Shown here: positions 11,549-23,553 of the stretch, piece after piece
How positions within the stretch are numbered: the stretch's first letter is position 1
Layout of the letters: every line of letters begins with the position of its first letter
Assembly (NCBI GenBank): GCA_000711775.1
Contig: ARYC01000259.1
Span: forward strand, 1-64,000
Length of the DNA stretch: 64,000 nucleotides
Source of the DNA: Oxytricha trifallax
Lineage: Eukaryota > Ciliophora > Spirotrichea > Sporadotrichida > Oxytrichidae
Reading direction: 5' to 3'
Program-made: the position numbers and the translations under genes
The notes under the pieces: generated by a model
Seen by the model: the letters and a program-made list of their open reading frames with translations, nothing else
Database searches by the model: none
What the model was told of the DNA's origin: nothing

Positions 11549-12216
11549 TTTATAGATTAGGTATTATATGCAAGTTAAACATACTTAATCCTCCTAAAAT
11601 ATTAACAATAAATAATTGTGAAGTATCTTACTTGAGAGATAATTATAGAGTTTAGTTTTCTGAATAAAACTGATTTCTTATCAATTTGCAAGAATTAGTC
11701 ACTCATTATAAAAAGCCTAAAGTATAGCCAGCTTACTTATAGTTAGTTATAATATTCATTATATAAAAATAATCACAAATATTTTAAACGAATTTATAAC
11801 TACCCATTTTCTTCGTTTTTTATTTTAAAGTATAAGGAAAAGTATTGCAATCACTATAGGTTAATTCGTAAGAAATATATGATTGAATTACAAGCAGATG
11901 TGAATATAATAGTTTATAATAAAAGTTTTGCATAATTTTATTCTTATAAAAATAAATTATTATACTATTGATGATTTATCCATCCTATTAATTTTAGATT
12001 CGAGATCTTCATCATTTCTAATCTTTCGAACTTCTAGTTAATTCGAAAATCCAAAAAACTTCTTAAATTCAGTTGAGAATTATCTCTTATTTTGCTAATA
12101 AGAATACATTGAATGCTTTATTTTAGGTCTCACATTTTTAAGTTATCTTAAGCCATTAAAAATTATCATTATTAATTTTATAATACTAAGATTAATTCAT
12201 ATATTTAATAAAAACA
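11549..12216. other. Intergenic, AT-rich
   Basis: Separates two minus-strand genes; it would contain the promoter of the small gene and the 3' flank of the GAF gene. No feature recognised. Confidence 0.55.
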
Positions 12217-15200
12217 TCACAATTTTATTGAGCTTTTCTTTGTTTTAGTCTCATTATTTTAAGTATGAACCTATTCCAAATATTCAGTCAACTTTTTGAC
12301 TGTATCAATTGGAACAATAATTGATCTTATTTCAGCCAAATTCTACTCTACTCTGATCTCTGCTTAATTTGCACTCTCTGAACAATTATCAATGACCATT
12401 TATATTCCAATCATAGTAGTAATACTTCTTGATATGTCAGCTATGTTGGCTAGACAACCTCCCAAAAACCCAGATATTGCATCATATCTTCGAATCTAGA
12501 TTTTAGAAATTGCACTTTTAAAATTGAACATCTATATGATTCCGTTGGCTTGCTAATTTTCTCCTCCTTGCAAAGATCCAATCAAGTAGTTTTCTAAGTT
12601 TCTTACACCTTTTGAGTTATCTATGTCGCTCATAAACTCAACATTTACAGGAGGTAAGGGTTCTCCATTATTTTGATATCCGATTTGAGGTATGTTGATG
12701 AATCGCTTCTTGCCATCATTTTAGACAAGGTAAGTGTTATTTTTGAAAGCATAGCCTGTTTGTCCCATACTGCATGGAAACCATATCAATTGCTTTTCAG
12801 TTAAAGTTAGATCAGTAATATCCTGTTTCAATTCTTTGTCTAAATTTTGCTATCCTTTAAAACTAGAGTCACCAAGTTTCTAATCTTCATCTTAGTCTAT
12901 AGAAATTGTAAACAATTTTTGCTTCTCAGCATCATAGAACATGATACCACACTCTTTAAATGATAAAAACTAAATGAGTTCTCTGTGCATGCCCTTCATT
13001 AAAGCTTTATAAGTTTTTAATTTACAAATTCTATTTGCCATTTATATAGCTTCTTAACGATCTTGTATCTTCTATTTGACATCCTTATAAAGCATGTGCT
13101 TCTCTAGTCGTAATTACAAGAATTAACTTATGATTCTAAAAGTGACTTCATCACTATGACTGAACCCCTTCTTGTTTGATTTAATTGGCTATGTTCTGTT
13201 AAGGCTTTAAGATTTTTACTCATTTAAACCGTTTTCTTTAGTTTTACTTTCGTATTCTATTTGTAAAATATGACATAGCTCACCGTCACTCTTGTGATAT
13301 CTTACACAGATGCACATGGAATCTCCCTTTCTAATAGCTTCTCTTTTGACTTATAATATACTAGGGAATAGAAGTTTATCACAAAGCTCTTTTTCAGTTC
13401 TAGCTATTGCAATGAGTTAAGTCTTCTCAATACTTTGTGAATCATAATAATCTATTGAGTGTATATACTTTGATTTTTCTTTTTTAACACCCTCTATGAG
13501 GGATTTATAGAAATTCTTAGATATAACAAATAGTGTTGCTTTTTGGCATTCAAAAATGTTTTTCACTTCACTACAAATAGTATTAAAACATGAATTTTCT
13601 TACTCTAGGAAAGTCAAGATGAAATCGAAAGACCTCTCTATTTTAAATAGATTTTATAGACACATGGTAAATTTCTCAAACTTAATGATGTCGGTAAATT
13701 GTTACTGTCCTGGTTTGCCAAAATTTGATAAAGGTTTCTATAAAATATTGTGAAAAGTGAATATTTGTAAATTTACCATAACGTTTAGAAGTTATGTATT
13801 AGACATAAACTAACTACTTTTCCCAAAACCTTTTTTGCTCGCAACATAGCTCTAGTTATCATAACTTGTTACAGTAGCGCTATCGTTAAAGATCATATTT
13901 CCTCTAGAATTGGTACTTGTGCGTGAATTTTACTAATCTATCATCTCTTTGACTCTTTTGAACTACTACTTAAGATTCCTATTTTCGTCTCTTAATGTTT
14001 AAAGCTCACTTTCCTTCTTTTAACTTTAGTTCTTTGCTTACTCTATACAATTACTCATTAGGCCCTTTTCCCTATGAAACTCTGATTACAGAACATTTTT
14101 ATACATGCTATGTACTCTATCTTGATCTTTGTCTATTTTAACTTAGCTCTAGTTTTAAGAAATAGATAGTCCACCTGCTCCTAATTAAGTATTGGTGATA
14201 TCTTAATTGCTTTGCATAATAGTCTGTTAGCTCTATTTTAAAGTGAGCTTAGATTGCAATTTGTTCATTAAAGTGAATTAATTATTAACTAATTTCTATT
14301 GGTCTTAAACTTCCTTTTTTTACTACAAAATTTGATTCTTTCTTGCTTTAATTTTAGTTTCAGCTGCTTTGATTTAGTCGAGAAGCGAATAATTAAGCTT
14401 TTATTTTATTCTATAATTTTCTTATAATTTTGATTAGTTTTCATTTAATAGGTTGTCTGAGGAGGTCTGTAAATTTGTTAAATTTTACCTGCTTGTTTTA
14501 CTAATGTTTTTCAAAGCTCGATCATATTCATTTATAAAAGTTGAATTTTAATTTTTCAAGGTAGAGTTCATTCCCATTTAAGATGTATTAATTGTAAAAT
14601 TTCCAACATTTAATTACGAAGTATTTGCTGTACGAATATTATCTAGATAGTCTTTTTGTAACTGAGAAGGATTTTACGAATTTTTATAAATAATATCACT
14701 AATTAAACCTGAAGTAGCTTAGGAATTATTATTGTAGAAATACATTTGAATTTGGAAAAATAATTATAATTAAATTAAATTAAATTCAAATTTATTTCGT
14801 GGCAGTTAAAGTTGTCCAATTTAAACGATCCTTGGGCTCATTCGATAGAGAATTCAAAATTAGCTGGACTTTACTCGGTACTATTTCATCACATCGAGTG
14901 ACCGAGATAACTCTATTTTAATGTGAGGGTATAATTTAATGAATTTAGATGAGTTTAATTAAAATGAAGTTATCTCGCTCACTCGATGCGATAAAATAGT
15001 ACCGCCAATAGTAAAGTCCAGCTAATTTTGAATTCTCTATCGAATGAGCCCAAGATTGTTTAAATTGGACAACTTTAACTGCCACGAAATAAATTTGAAT
15101 TTAATTTAATTATAATTATTTTTCCAAATTCAAATGTATTTCTACAATAGTTGACCTAAATATATCTTGCAATGCCTGATGTTTCTGCTTTTAATCCGAT

Positions 15201-15607
15201 AGACCTTTAACCCTTCTTAAAGCGTACAATTTAGGGTTTTAAAATGGATTGTTCTTTCTTGCATCTTGAATAATCTAAGACTTATTTACATCATCTCGTG
15301 GATTCCCTCTGATTTCGCTCTTATTTAATCTTGAATTTAATTAAACAGTTTAATTTAAGGGATCTATCCCACTAACTGATCCCAAAACGGGTTTTCTTAA
15401 AGTCATGTTAAGTGGCGTTATACTAACTGATGGTTTCTAAGATGTCTGATATTTCAAGTCAGTCAGTGTTTTCTCAATAATTTATAGTCTGGAATTTGTA
15501 GCTGTTTCATCTTGCATTTATTGCCTGTCAAGTTAAGGTAAAATAAAGGCCTTAGAATCTGCGAAATCTGTATGTATTTTAGAACCAATAAATTTATTTT
15601 ATTCCAT
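12217..15607 (-). CDS. Coiled-coil protein with GAF-like domain
   Basis: About 978 codons after removal of a 416 bp fold-back element (14732-15147) and a 39 bp intron (13738-13776). TGA at 12217-12219. The start is taken at ATG 15607, but the frame stays open upstream, so it may lie elsewhere. The N-terminal half is Ser/Asn/Gln-rich, then long heptad-like Gln/Lys/Glu stretches suggest coiled coil (about 14450-13850). The C-terminal half resembles GAF sensory domains: ECGIMFYDAEKQKLFTIS, WFPCSMGQTGYAF, KKRFINIPQIGY, NGIIQMFNF and YDAISGFLGG. GAF domains bind small ligands or mediate dimerisation; the ligand here is unknown. The gene lies between pieces of the scrambled EML gene. Confidence 0.8.
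14732..15147. mobile_element. 416 bp fold-back (palindromic) element, TA-flanked
   Basis: Nearly the whole element is two inverted arms of about 200 bp, with tips TTGTAGAAATAC / GTATTTCTACAA. TA is present on both sides (14730-14731, 15148-15149), as with Tc1/mariner-type MITEs. It interrupts the coding region of the GAF gene, and precise removal with one TA restores DIFRSTNNSQATSGL. There is no ORF of its own. Confidence 0.9.
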
Positions 15608-15969
15608 CAAAGTACCATACTTTCTTTGAGATATTACTGGATAGAGTGAGCTCTACAAAGATGTGATACCCCCTCCTGATTAATTATAATTATGTTATTT
15701 AACATCAAAATTTAAAATCAAAGTTTAAAATTATATTGGGGTCGTTTGAAAAACTTCTATCTAGGTTTTTCCAATTAGAATTATTTATTAACTTATCTAA
15801 GAGACTTATTTAGCGTTTTGCACTTGATATCTCCTTCATTTACAATTTTCTTTTTTATATAGATTTAATTGAAGTTTTAAAGATTTATAACTTCAATCTT
15901 AGTCATAGATGATTATCTAAATGATATTTAAGGATGCAAATTATAGAATTAATATAAATTAAATAATTA

Positions 15970-17303
15970 ATGGGAAGTTTTCTTTCTCAAGTCAAAGCGG
16001 TTAATGACTTAAAGTCAAATTGCCCACTTGTAAACTTATCTCTCGCTAAAATAAGAGAGCTACATGGTGGGTTCAAAAGCATATGCGATAACTTTGCTGT
16101 AAACTTGACTGAATTCGAAAATATTTTTGCATCTAATGAGGCGACATTCGCGATATGGGACACTGATAATAATGGTAAAACTCCGCAATTTTAAAGATTT
16201 TATAATTAGGACTTATCGATGCATTGGAATTATTTGCTGGCATAATTATATTTTCTGATTCTAAAGCCGAAGACAAGATTAGATGTAAGAATGTTTTACT
16301 ATTAACATTTCAATAGTTCTCTTTGATTTATTCGATTTCAATGAAATTCAAAGTCTTGCAATTATGGATTTAGAGTTCTGCATTTAATGTGTGCTTATAT
16401 CAACTTCCAAGATTTTTCAAGTTGGAGATGATGTCTCAGATATCGAAATTACAAACTTAATTAGGTCTTCTTTTCCAGATGGAGCCAGAATTACTCTCAC
16501 ATAGTTACTAAAGTAAGCTAAGCTTTATTTTAATATAACTTTAGATGGTCTTCTTAAACAGAAGAAGTTATGCAATTTTTCAAGATCTTTAGAATGGAGA
16601 CCCCTGATTTCATTAGTCACAAACTTTTGAGAGAAAGCGAATATGTAATATATGATAAACACAATTAAGACAGAGCTTCAAGATTTCCACCAGGAGACAA
16701 TGTGAAGCCTTTTTAGCCTAAAACTGCAGCTTAATTAATAAATAATAGAAGATCTTAAAATTTTAGAGGTTGGTTACACTCAGCAGTGTAGCCTATTATT
16801 GCATATAGAGTATAAAATAAGACTATTCATAATTATATAAGAGAACCAGATGAAATCAAAGCTAAAATGGAATGGGTTTATGGCATAAGATGTGGGGACA
16901 CTAAAAGATCATTGTAATACTCAGTTGGGAAAAATATAGCATAGTCTACAGGCACAAGAGAGAAGTATGAAAGATAATAATGGGAAAATAACGAAGAAAT
17001 CATATACTTTACTGCAAGCATCGTTATCTTGTTCAATCCCAAGATTACAATAGTATGATAAATGCCTTTTTTTTAAGAATAATTATAACTAACAAAGATT
17101 CTATTTACAGCATGATTAAGAGATTCTGAGCTTAGCTGTCTCAAATTAAACTGGTGAATTTATTGCAACTTCTGAAATAGCAGACCATCCTAAGATTCAT
17201 ATTTGGAATTCAAAGAACCTTGACAATATCAATATTTTAACAGGAATCCACAGAAGAGGAGTCCATTTACTTGCTTTCACAAACAATGACCAGTATTTAG
17301 TTA
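15970..17303 (+). CDS. Scrambled EMAP-like (EML) gene, segment 1 of 5 (N-terminal, EF-hand)
   Basis: ATG 15970 starts MGSFLSQVKAVNDL (possible myristoylation). An EF-hand-like region follows (IWDTDNNGLIDALELFAG, then LFDLFDFNEIQSL), then the first EML WD40 module (KIHIWNSKNLDN, HRRGVHLLAFTNND). Four introns: 16175-16209, 16285-16316, 16513-16544 and 17053-17110. The segment stops at pointer GTATTTAGTTA (17293-17303), which recurs at 20559-20569. The join reads DQYLVTCGLQNPSAVIIYEW in frame. EML proteins bind microtubules; an N-terminal EF-hand suggests calcium control. With all five segments the product would be about 2,600 residues with three EML modules. Confidence 0.9.
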
Positions 17304-17369
17304 TCAATCTCTTAATTTCATAGAAGATATTGATAATTGAAATGTTTTAAAAAATTATGAGATATTTAC

Positions 17370-20300
17370 TCAAATACCTAACTCTTTAAGTGATTCAAAT
17401 GCTGTGGTAAGCTCTAATTCATTTTAGTATTCTGTTTCAGTTTTGTCCATGCTACTCCCTCTTCTTCTCTTAATATGTCTTCCGCTATTGAAATCTTGAA
17501 ACAATTCAGGCGCTAATTTATCAACAATCAAATTCCAAAACAATTACAGGAGTTTGAATTAATTTTATATTTTGATAAATATTTTTAATTTATTAATTCT
17601 TTAAGGTTTTAAAAAAAAATTTAGGATTTGGATTAAATAATAGCAATTAAGCGATAATAAAAAAATGAGCTTTTCTTAAAACATTTTATGCAAACATTAT
17701 TATATATTCATATGTAAATAATTAGTAAACAAAATGAATCCTTTGTAACTTATTCTGAAAAGAGAGGCAATTTTCAAAGAAAAAAGAATATCGAATATTT
17801 TGAAGAATGTGATCTTATAAGTTTAATTTATCATAATTTGCTGAGTTATAAGAGATTAGAATTTTTATACTAGGGCTATAATAGTTAATTTTCCTTTTTC
17901 TCAATGATAATTTGATTTTTATATTAGATTTTATGTTCAAAAAAATTAAATCAAAATTATCATATATTGACTGATTTATTTAATAGGGGTATTTATCTAA
18001 ACACAGCAATTTTATAACATTTTTTTACTATTATGAGTTTACCTTTTTTCTAAAAATCTTTTGTCAATCAAACTAATGAAGATTTTTTGAGGGTTTTTAA
18101 TCTCAATAACCTTTTTCTTTAAGTTCTTTCTCATTTGAATAAGCAAAAACATATCCTCGGTATAGAAGAGACATAGAAGTCTGGATTGCATTAGTTGGTA
18201 GTAATAGATCAATTTATCTCTTGATAGTATGCAGAAGTATGAATAAATAGGGAAGAACAGGAAGAAAATGAAAGTCCAAATAATTCTCTGAAACAGCTCC
18301 ACATCACTAAAACCCTCAAATTTTACAAGTTAAAAAGAACTTACAATTTCCCAAGAATAAAGAAGAAGAAGCTTGAGAAGCCAATGCAAAACAGAGGATA
18401 AAGCATGATTGTTGTTGAGAGCTTTTTAGTTGCAACTACATCAATTCCAATAACCTTTACTGTGCTTGATGCAAGTGCTTATTTTCTAGCCTTTTCACCT
18501 AGGTGATTGTTCAATACACCAAGTGGTAGGAGCATGCAAAGACCAGCAATTGACTTTAAAATCGTTAACTTTATTTTTATATCTTACCAAGGATAGATAA
18601 AAGGGGTCATTTAAATTAATACTTTGTAATAAGTACATTATTTATTAAATTTAACATTAAATTAACTCCTCTCTTTAGATAAAGCAAGAATATAGGAATA
18701 ATGACTATAAAGTTAATCATAATTCTAAAGAAGTTGATTCTGATAGTTTTCACTTCATAATCATGAATATTGTAAACCCTCAATTCTTTCATGTAATCAT
18801 CGATTTGCTATAAAAGTTCTTGTAGTTCTGGAGTATGTCTATAAGTGTTGAAGCCTTTGCAGAACTTATTTTAGATATCATTGATTTATTCCTTAGTCAA
18901 ATTCTTAGGATTTCTTGGCATATAAATGTCTCTAGCCATGTAAACCTATTGCAATTCTCTGTAGGATGGAGCATTTAAAGTGACATCTCTCATTTTTCTT
19001 TCAACCTCTGCAAGTAATTCACCGCAAGCCTCTCTCTTATTCTTTTTGTACTTTTCAACTAGTTATTGTGGGATTCTGTAGGGTCTTGAAAATTCAACAA
19101 TGACTTGACTTCTGAACTTATGAGGCTTGAAATATTTTAATCCACAGGCGATTATAGCTATTTTACAATTAGGATCCTTTGCCATTGCACCCAAGGCCAT
19201 AATAGATACACCAGCTTTAATTAGTTAGTATTTTTAATAATTAAATTAGAATTAATTAGAACTATATTTAAAAATGCTCACTCATCTACACAAAATTTTC
19301 AGAATTTTTTATTATAAATGGTTTTTTTATTTTTTTGCCTATCAAAATTAACTGCTTGTAGTTGTATAATATTTTTTCACAATAAGTTTCAATAAAATAA
19401 AGTTATATAAGATTTTGCAAAAACAATTCCTTTTATATAGTTTTAGTAAGAGTAAAAAAAACCATATATTCAATAATATTTTTGAGAACAATCGTATATT
19501 AAGCCTTTTTTAGAAAGTTAAAAATAATTAATAGAATTTAAGGCATTTAGCCTCAAATTCTAAATATAACTTATGAATTTTTATCAATAAAATATTATTA
19601 TAAGCTTTAATTGGAAGCATTTCTGTTCTATCATGAGAACCACCTTCTGGGAATATACCAATACTCTAACCATGGACTAATCTGTCAATCACTGATTCAT
19701 AAACATGAGTCTGATCAAGCTTAGGTATAACTTTGAAAGAATATTCTTATTCTGCTTCAAAAATATTAACTCCTGGATTCTTCAACTTTAACTCAGTGTC
19801 ACTGATTACAGTGTCTATAACTTATTCGGGAATCTATAAGGAAATTATAATAAGAACATTGGATATTACATCTTATTCTTTGCATGAAATCTTAATCATA
19901 TCTCCAGCCATTAAATTACTTAAAACAATTCTATATAAAATAAACTGCTTAAAATTCTAATTAACTCTTTCTTGAATTAGGTGCCAACACCGATTAGTTC
20001 TATTCCAGATTTTACCTTAATTTTACCGATTCCTGGCTTGGCTAAATCTTATGGTCTCTCAACTGCAATACATTTCATTTTTCTTGCTACCCAAGAAACA
20101 ATAGGAGTTCTCATAGCTTTCATTGCAACCAAGAAACTGATTTTCTGTCTGCAGTATGCGAGAATCATCTATAAATGATTGTTAAATGTCATTAATTATT
20201 TACACAGGGATCAATATATTGATTAGCATGATTTCCACAAAAGATCACAGTCTCATTCTACATTATAATTTCATTTTAACAATAATATTTACCATATCGA

Positions 20301-20504
20301 TATTTTCTGATCCTACGACTTTAATCTCTTTGAAGAACACATTTATCATCATTCTACATAAAGATATTAAAATAGTCTAGATTTTACGTTATCATTAGCC
20401 TTATGGCCGAATAAACCGAGAATATGGAAGTATCTTTTTCTCTCATTGAAAGATAAATCTTTAATTAATTATATACTGGCGTATTAATAATCAAAAGACT
20501 TCAT
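17370..20504 (-). CDS. Glycerol-3-phosphate acyltransferase, SCT1/GPT2 type
   Basis: Membrane enzyme of phospholipid synthesis (first acylation of glycerol-3-phosphate) with the PlsC fold. Motifs: INVFFKEIKVVG, acyltransferase box I GNHANQYIDP (NHx4D), SFLVAMKAMRTPIVSWVARK, ERPQDLAKPGIGKI, and box III GIFPEGGSHDRTEMLPIK. Downstream come FSRPYRIP and hydrophobic segments near 18760-18690, 18420-18340 and 18300-18240. About 660 residues once four IESs are removed (540, 46, 390 and 29 bp) together with short introns (for example 18307-18344). TGA at 17370-17372. The first exon, from ATG 20504, is tentative because the frame near 20390 is not resolved. The whole gene lies inside an IES of the EML gene. 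Confidence 0.9.
17525..18072. other. IES of 540 bp, pointer CAATCAAA
   Basis: CAATCAAA at 17525-17532 and 18065-18072. Removal joins KIFISLI to VDKLAPELFQDF of the acyltransferase in frame. Confidence 0.87.
18611..18665. other. IES of 46 bp, pointer TTAAATTAA
   Basis: TTAAATTAA at 18611-18619 and 18657-18665; the join reads RGVNLNDPFYLSL in frame. Confidence 0.87.
19213..19612. other. IES of 390 bp, pointer AGCTTTAATT
   Basis: The 10 bp repeat occurs at 19213-19222 and 19603-19612. Removal joins TEMLPIK to AGVSIMALGA, the expected order after the FPEGGSHD motif. Confidence 0.92.
19919..19954. other. IES of 29 bp, pointer CTTAAAA
   Basis: CTTAAAA at 19919-19925 and 19948-19954. Removal restores IRILSNLMAGDMIKIS in frame. 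Confidence 0.85.
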
Positions 20505-20558
20505 TTCTAAATGAATTATCCTAATTGTTGTCATATATTGATTTATGAGACTTTATAT

Positions 20559-23529
20559 GTATTTAGTTACTTGTGGTTTGTAAAATCCTTCTGCAGTTAT
20601 AATATACGAATGGAAAACCTCTCTAGTCATAATGTCTACATCTGTAAGTAAATTCTATAAATTCTAATCTATTATAGATTTCAAGTCCTACATAAGATAT
20701 ATTTGTGCTTCCAGAAATCACAGATCATTATCAAAGAGATATCAAACTTGAAGAAGCTTTAGACCCTAGTAGCAACTAATTCCAGCAAGTCTAAAAGAAA
20801 AAAGCAAAGTAAGAAGGAATTGTAGTGATAAGTGAGCTTGAAATTGCTATATTTCTTATGACTAAGTCTGAGTTCAGTATTCATTATATTTCATTTGATG
20901 AAGCCAAGCAAGACACAACTGAAAGAGCTCTTTGCGGTTTGGCTATTGTTGCTGATCATAAGAATTAATTTTATAAGTAGACAGGAGAATTCGGTGAGAA
21001 AAAGCATATATTCTTGACTGGGCATAAAGATGGCAAAGTTTTAATATGGAAGTTATTTCAATATGTAGGAGTACTTCATAACTATAAAGATGAGGTTACA
21101 GCTATTTAAAAATGCTTTGAAGGAATTGCTATTGGCACAATGAGAGGATATATCTATATATGGGATAATTATCTTTTAAAGTGCATGAAAACTATCGAAT
21201 TAAGTTCATTGCCTTTTAAGATTCTAAGCTATAATATTGTGAATATTGATTTCAATCAAAAGAGGCTTTTAATTTTAACATTATCTGGTGATGTGATCGA
21301 AGTGACTTTGAGTGAATATCATTAAAATAAAATTAAAGCTAAAAGATTAAACTCTATAACCAAGATAAATGGAACAATAAGAGCTTTGTGCATTTTGAAT
21401 CAAGTTGAAAAGACTGTTATGATTGGAGGTGATTAAGGAATAGTTTGTTCCTATGATTTAGCAACTCATGATCTCATTGATGTATGGAGTGTCGGAGCAA
21501 GGATAACAGCTTTAGCTTGTCTTTCACTAGAAGATGGAGGATTTATAGTTGCTGCTGGAACAAATGAAGGAAATTTAATTATTAGGTAAGATTGGGAAGA
21601 GATTATACCAAGACATCATGGTTGTGGTCAGAAAGCAATTAATGATATAAAGTTTTCTAAAAATGGAGTCTTGATTGCTGTTGCTAGCTCAGACAAAAAT
21701 ATTTACTTATTGCAATATTAGGATAATGATTACATTGCTCTAGTGGCTTGTAGGTTAGAAGCTGGATTCCCTGTATCACTTAACTTTTCAGAAGATTCAA
21801 GTAAAATAGTCATATCAACTAATCAAAGAAAGCTACTTTTATTAGACCCTGCAAATTTCTAGCTTATGTTTAAAGAAGATGATGTGAAAAATTGTTTTTG
21901 GTCCACTTTTATAGGGAGATATCCTCTAATTACAAAATAAGTATCAACCAATATGATACCTATTGTTCTCGGCAACTTAAGCAATATGGTTGCTGCAGGT
22001 GATGAGAATGGTAATATTTATTTCTGGAAAGGTATTGAAAGTATAAAAGATAATATTGGCCTTAATTTTACAGGTCACACTTCTCACGTTTAAAGAATTG
22101 AGCTGACAATAGATGATAAAAGATTGCTAACTGTGGGATTAAATGACTCTACACTTTGCTAATGGAAGATTGATTAGATCCTTGAAGACTCTACAGAGTT
22201 GCATGGAACAGTAGATGAACAATAGATAAAAGCTGCAAAGATTGTACTAGAAGATGATTCACTTATTAATGAACTCAATTTCAGTTATACACAAGCCTCC
22301 TTGAACTAAGATTTATTCAAAGACAACACTGTACTGATTAGAGGATCAAATAATACAAGCATAAATAAAATATTGTCAAAGCTGCATTTTGAATATGAAG
22401 ATAAGAGTTGGAAGAAAGCTCCAGCTATGTCTTTAGTTCTTGAGCACATTTATGGAATTCAGACTGCTGATAAGAGAAACTCTATCATGTATGTTCACTA
22501 ATCTGGGCAGGTAGAACAAACTAAAAGTGAAATAAATCAAAATTAAATTAGATCCGCTTCAGAAGCATTAGGACTTGGAGGATCAGCTAGTGCTAAATTA
22601 GATATGGTACTGCCTAAGATTTTAGGCACAAACTATCAAAGTCTAATTGATGACAATATAAACATAGTCTACGATTAAAAGCATCAAGTTTGCTCAAAAT
22701 TCTTAGTATATTTTACTTCAAGATTTGCAATCGTTTACAACACACAGAAAAACTCTTAGACATTTTATTAAGGCCATTCTTTGAAAATATCTGCTATAGC
22801 AAGACATCCTCTTCATTCCTATATTGCTACTGGTGAAGTTAATTTAAATCCAGCTATTCACGTCTGGGATGCTAAATCTTTAGAAACAATGATTATATTA
22901 AAGTCTTCTCATAAAGGAGGTATCTTGCATTTAGCCTTTTCTGGTGATGGCTAATTGCTTATTTCTGTGGGCATGGACAAGGGTTTCTCAATCTAAATTT
23001 ATCATTGGTAACAAGGAAGAACATTAGCTTTTAGAAATACTGGATATTTTCCAGTATTTTCTGTTAAGTTTAATCCTTATGATAAAACGCAAATTATTAC
23101 TTGTGGTTATGAACATATGGCAGTTTGGTAGTTAAGAGGAACTCATTTGACTTGTTAAACTTTACAAAGATCAAAATCTTTAGCTACTTAAATAATTGAA
23201 GAGTCCAAGGAAACTTCTTCAGGCACTAATTTGAGCAGATCGATTCTACTTTGTATGGATTTTATTTCCTATAAGCTTGGTCATTCAGTTTAAAGTGACA
23301 TTGTTTTTGGAACTTCATTGGGAGAAATTACAACTTTCTGTAGTGGAAAGCATTTTGTGTTGCATGAAAATGCTCATGAAAGCGCTATCAATTGCATTAA
23401 AGTAACCGATTCAATGTCTGATAGAGTAAATATATTTACTGGAGGAGAAGATGGAGTCATTAAACTTTGGGATGCCTCAATATAGCTTATATAAGTCATT
23501 GATATGAGAAAGGCAAAAATTATTGATGA
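20559..23529 (+). CDS. Scrambled EMAP-like (EML) gene, segment 2 of 5
   Basis: Almost 3 kb of uninterrupted WD40 coding with one 34 bp intron (20644-20677). Typical stretches: TGHKDGKVLIWKL, GTMRGYIYIWDNY, AAGDENGNIYFWKG, a second HELP-like motif (VLEHIYGIQTADKRNS), HPLHSYIATGEVN and FTGGEDGVIKLWDAS. It begins at pointer GTATTTAGTTA and ends at the 14 bp AAAATTATTGATGA (23516-23529). That sequence recurs in reverse complement at 26737-26750, at the start of segment 3. The join reads MRKAKIIDDLKNKRAFAVQS in frame. The plus-strand reading beyond 23529 loses EML character. Confidence 0.93.
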
Positions 23530-23553
23530 AATCTAATAAATTAATAAACTTTA

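Larger units (their letters stand above)
17293..20558. other. 3.3 kb IES of the EML gene containing a complete other gene
   Basis: Bounded by the 11 bp direct repeat GTATTTAGTTA (17293-17303 and 20559-20569). It holds the entire acyltransferase gene (17370-20504) on the opposite strand. Relative to the EML gene this segment is eliminated, yet it must itself give rise to macronuclear sequence for the other gene. Confidence 0.85.

Noticed and set aside
19733..20380. Three plus-strand ORFs
   Set aside because: Antisense shadows of the acyltransferase exons, which carry NHx4D and FPEGGSHD motifs on the minus strand.
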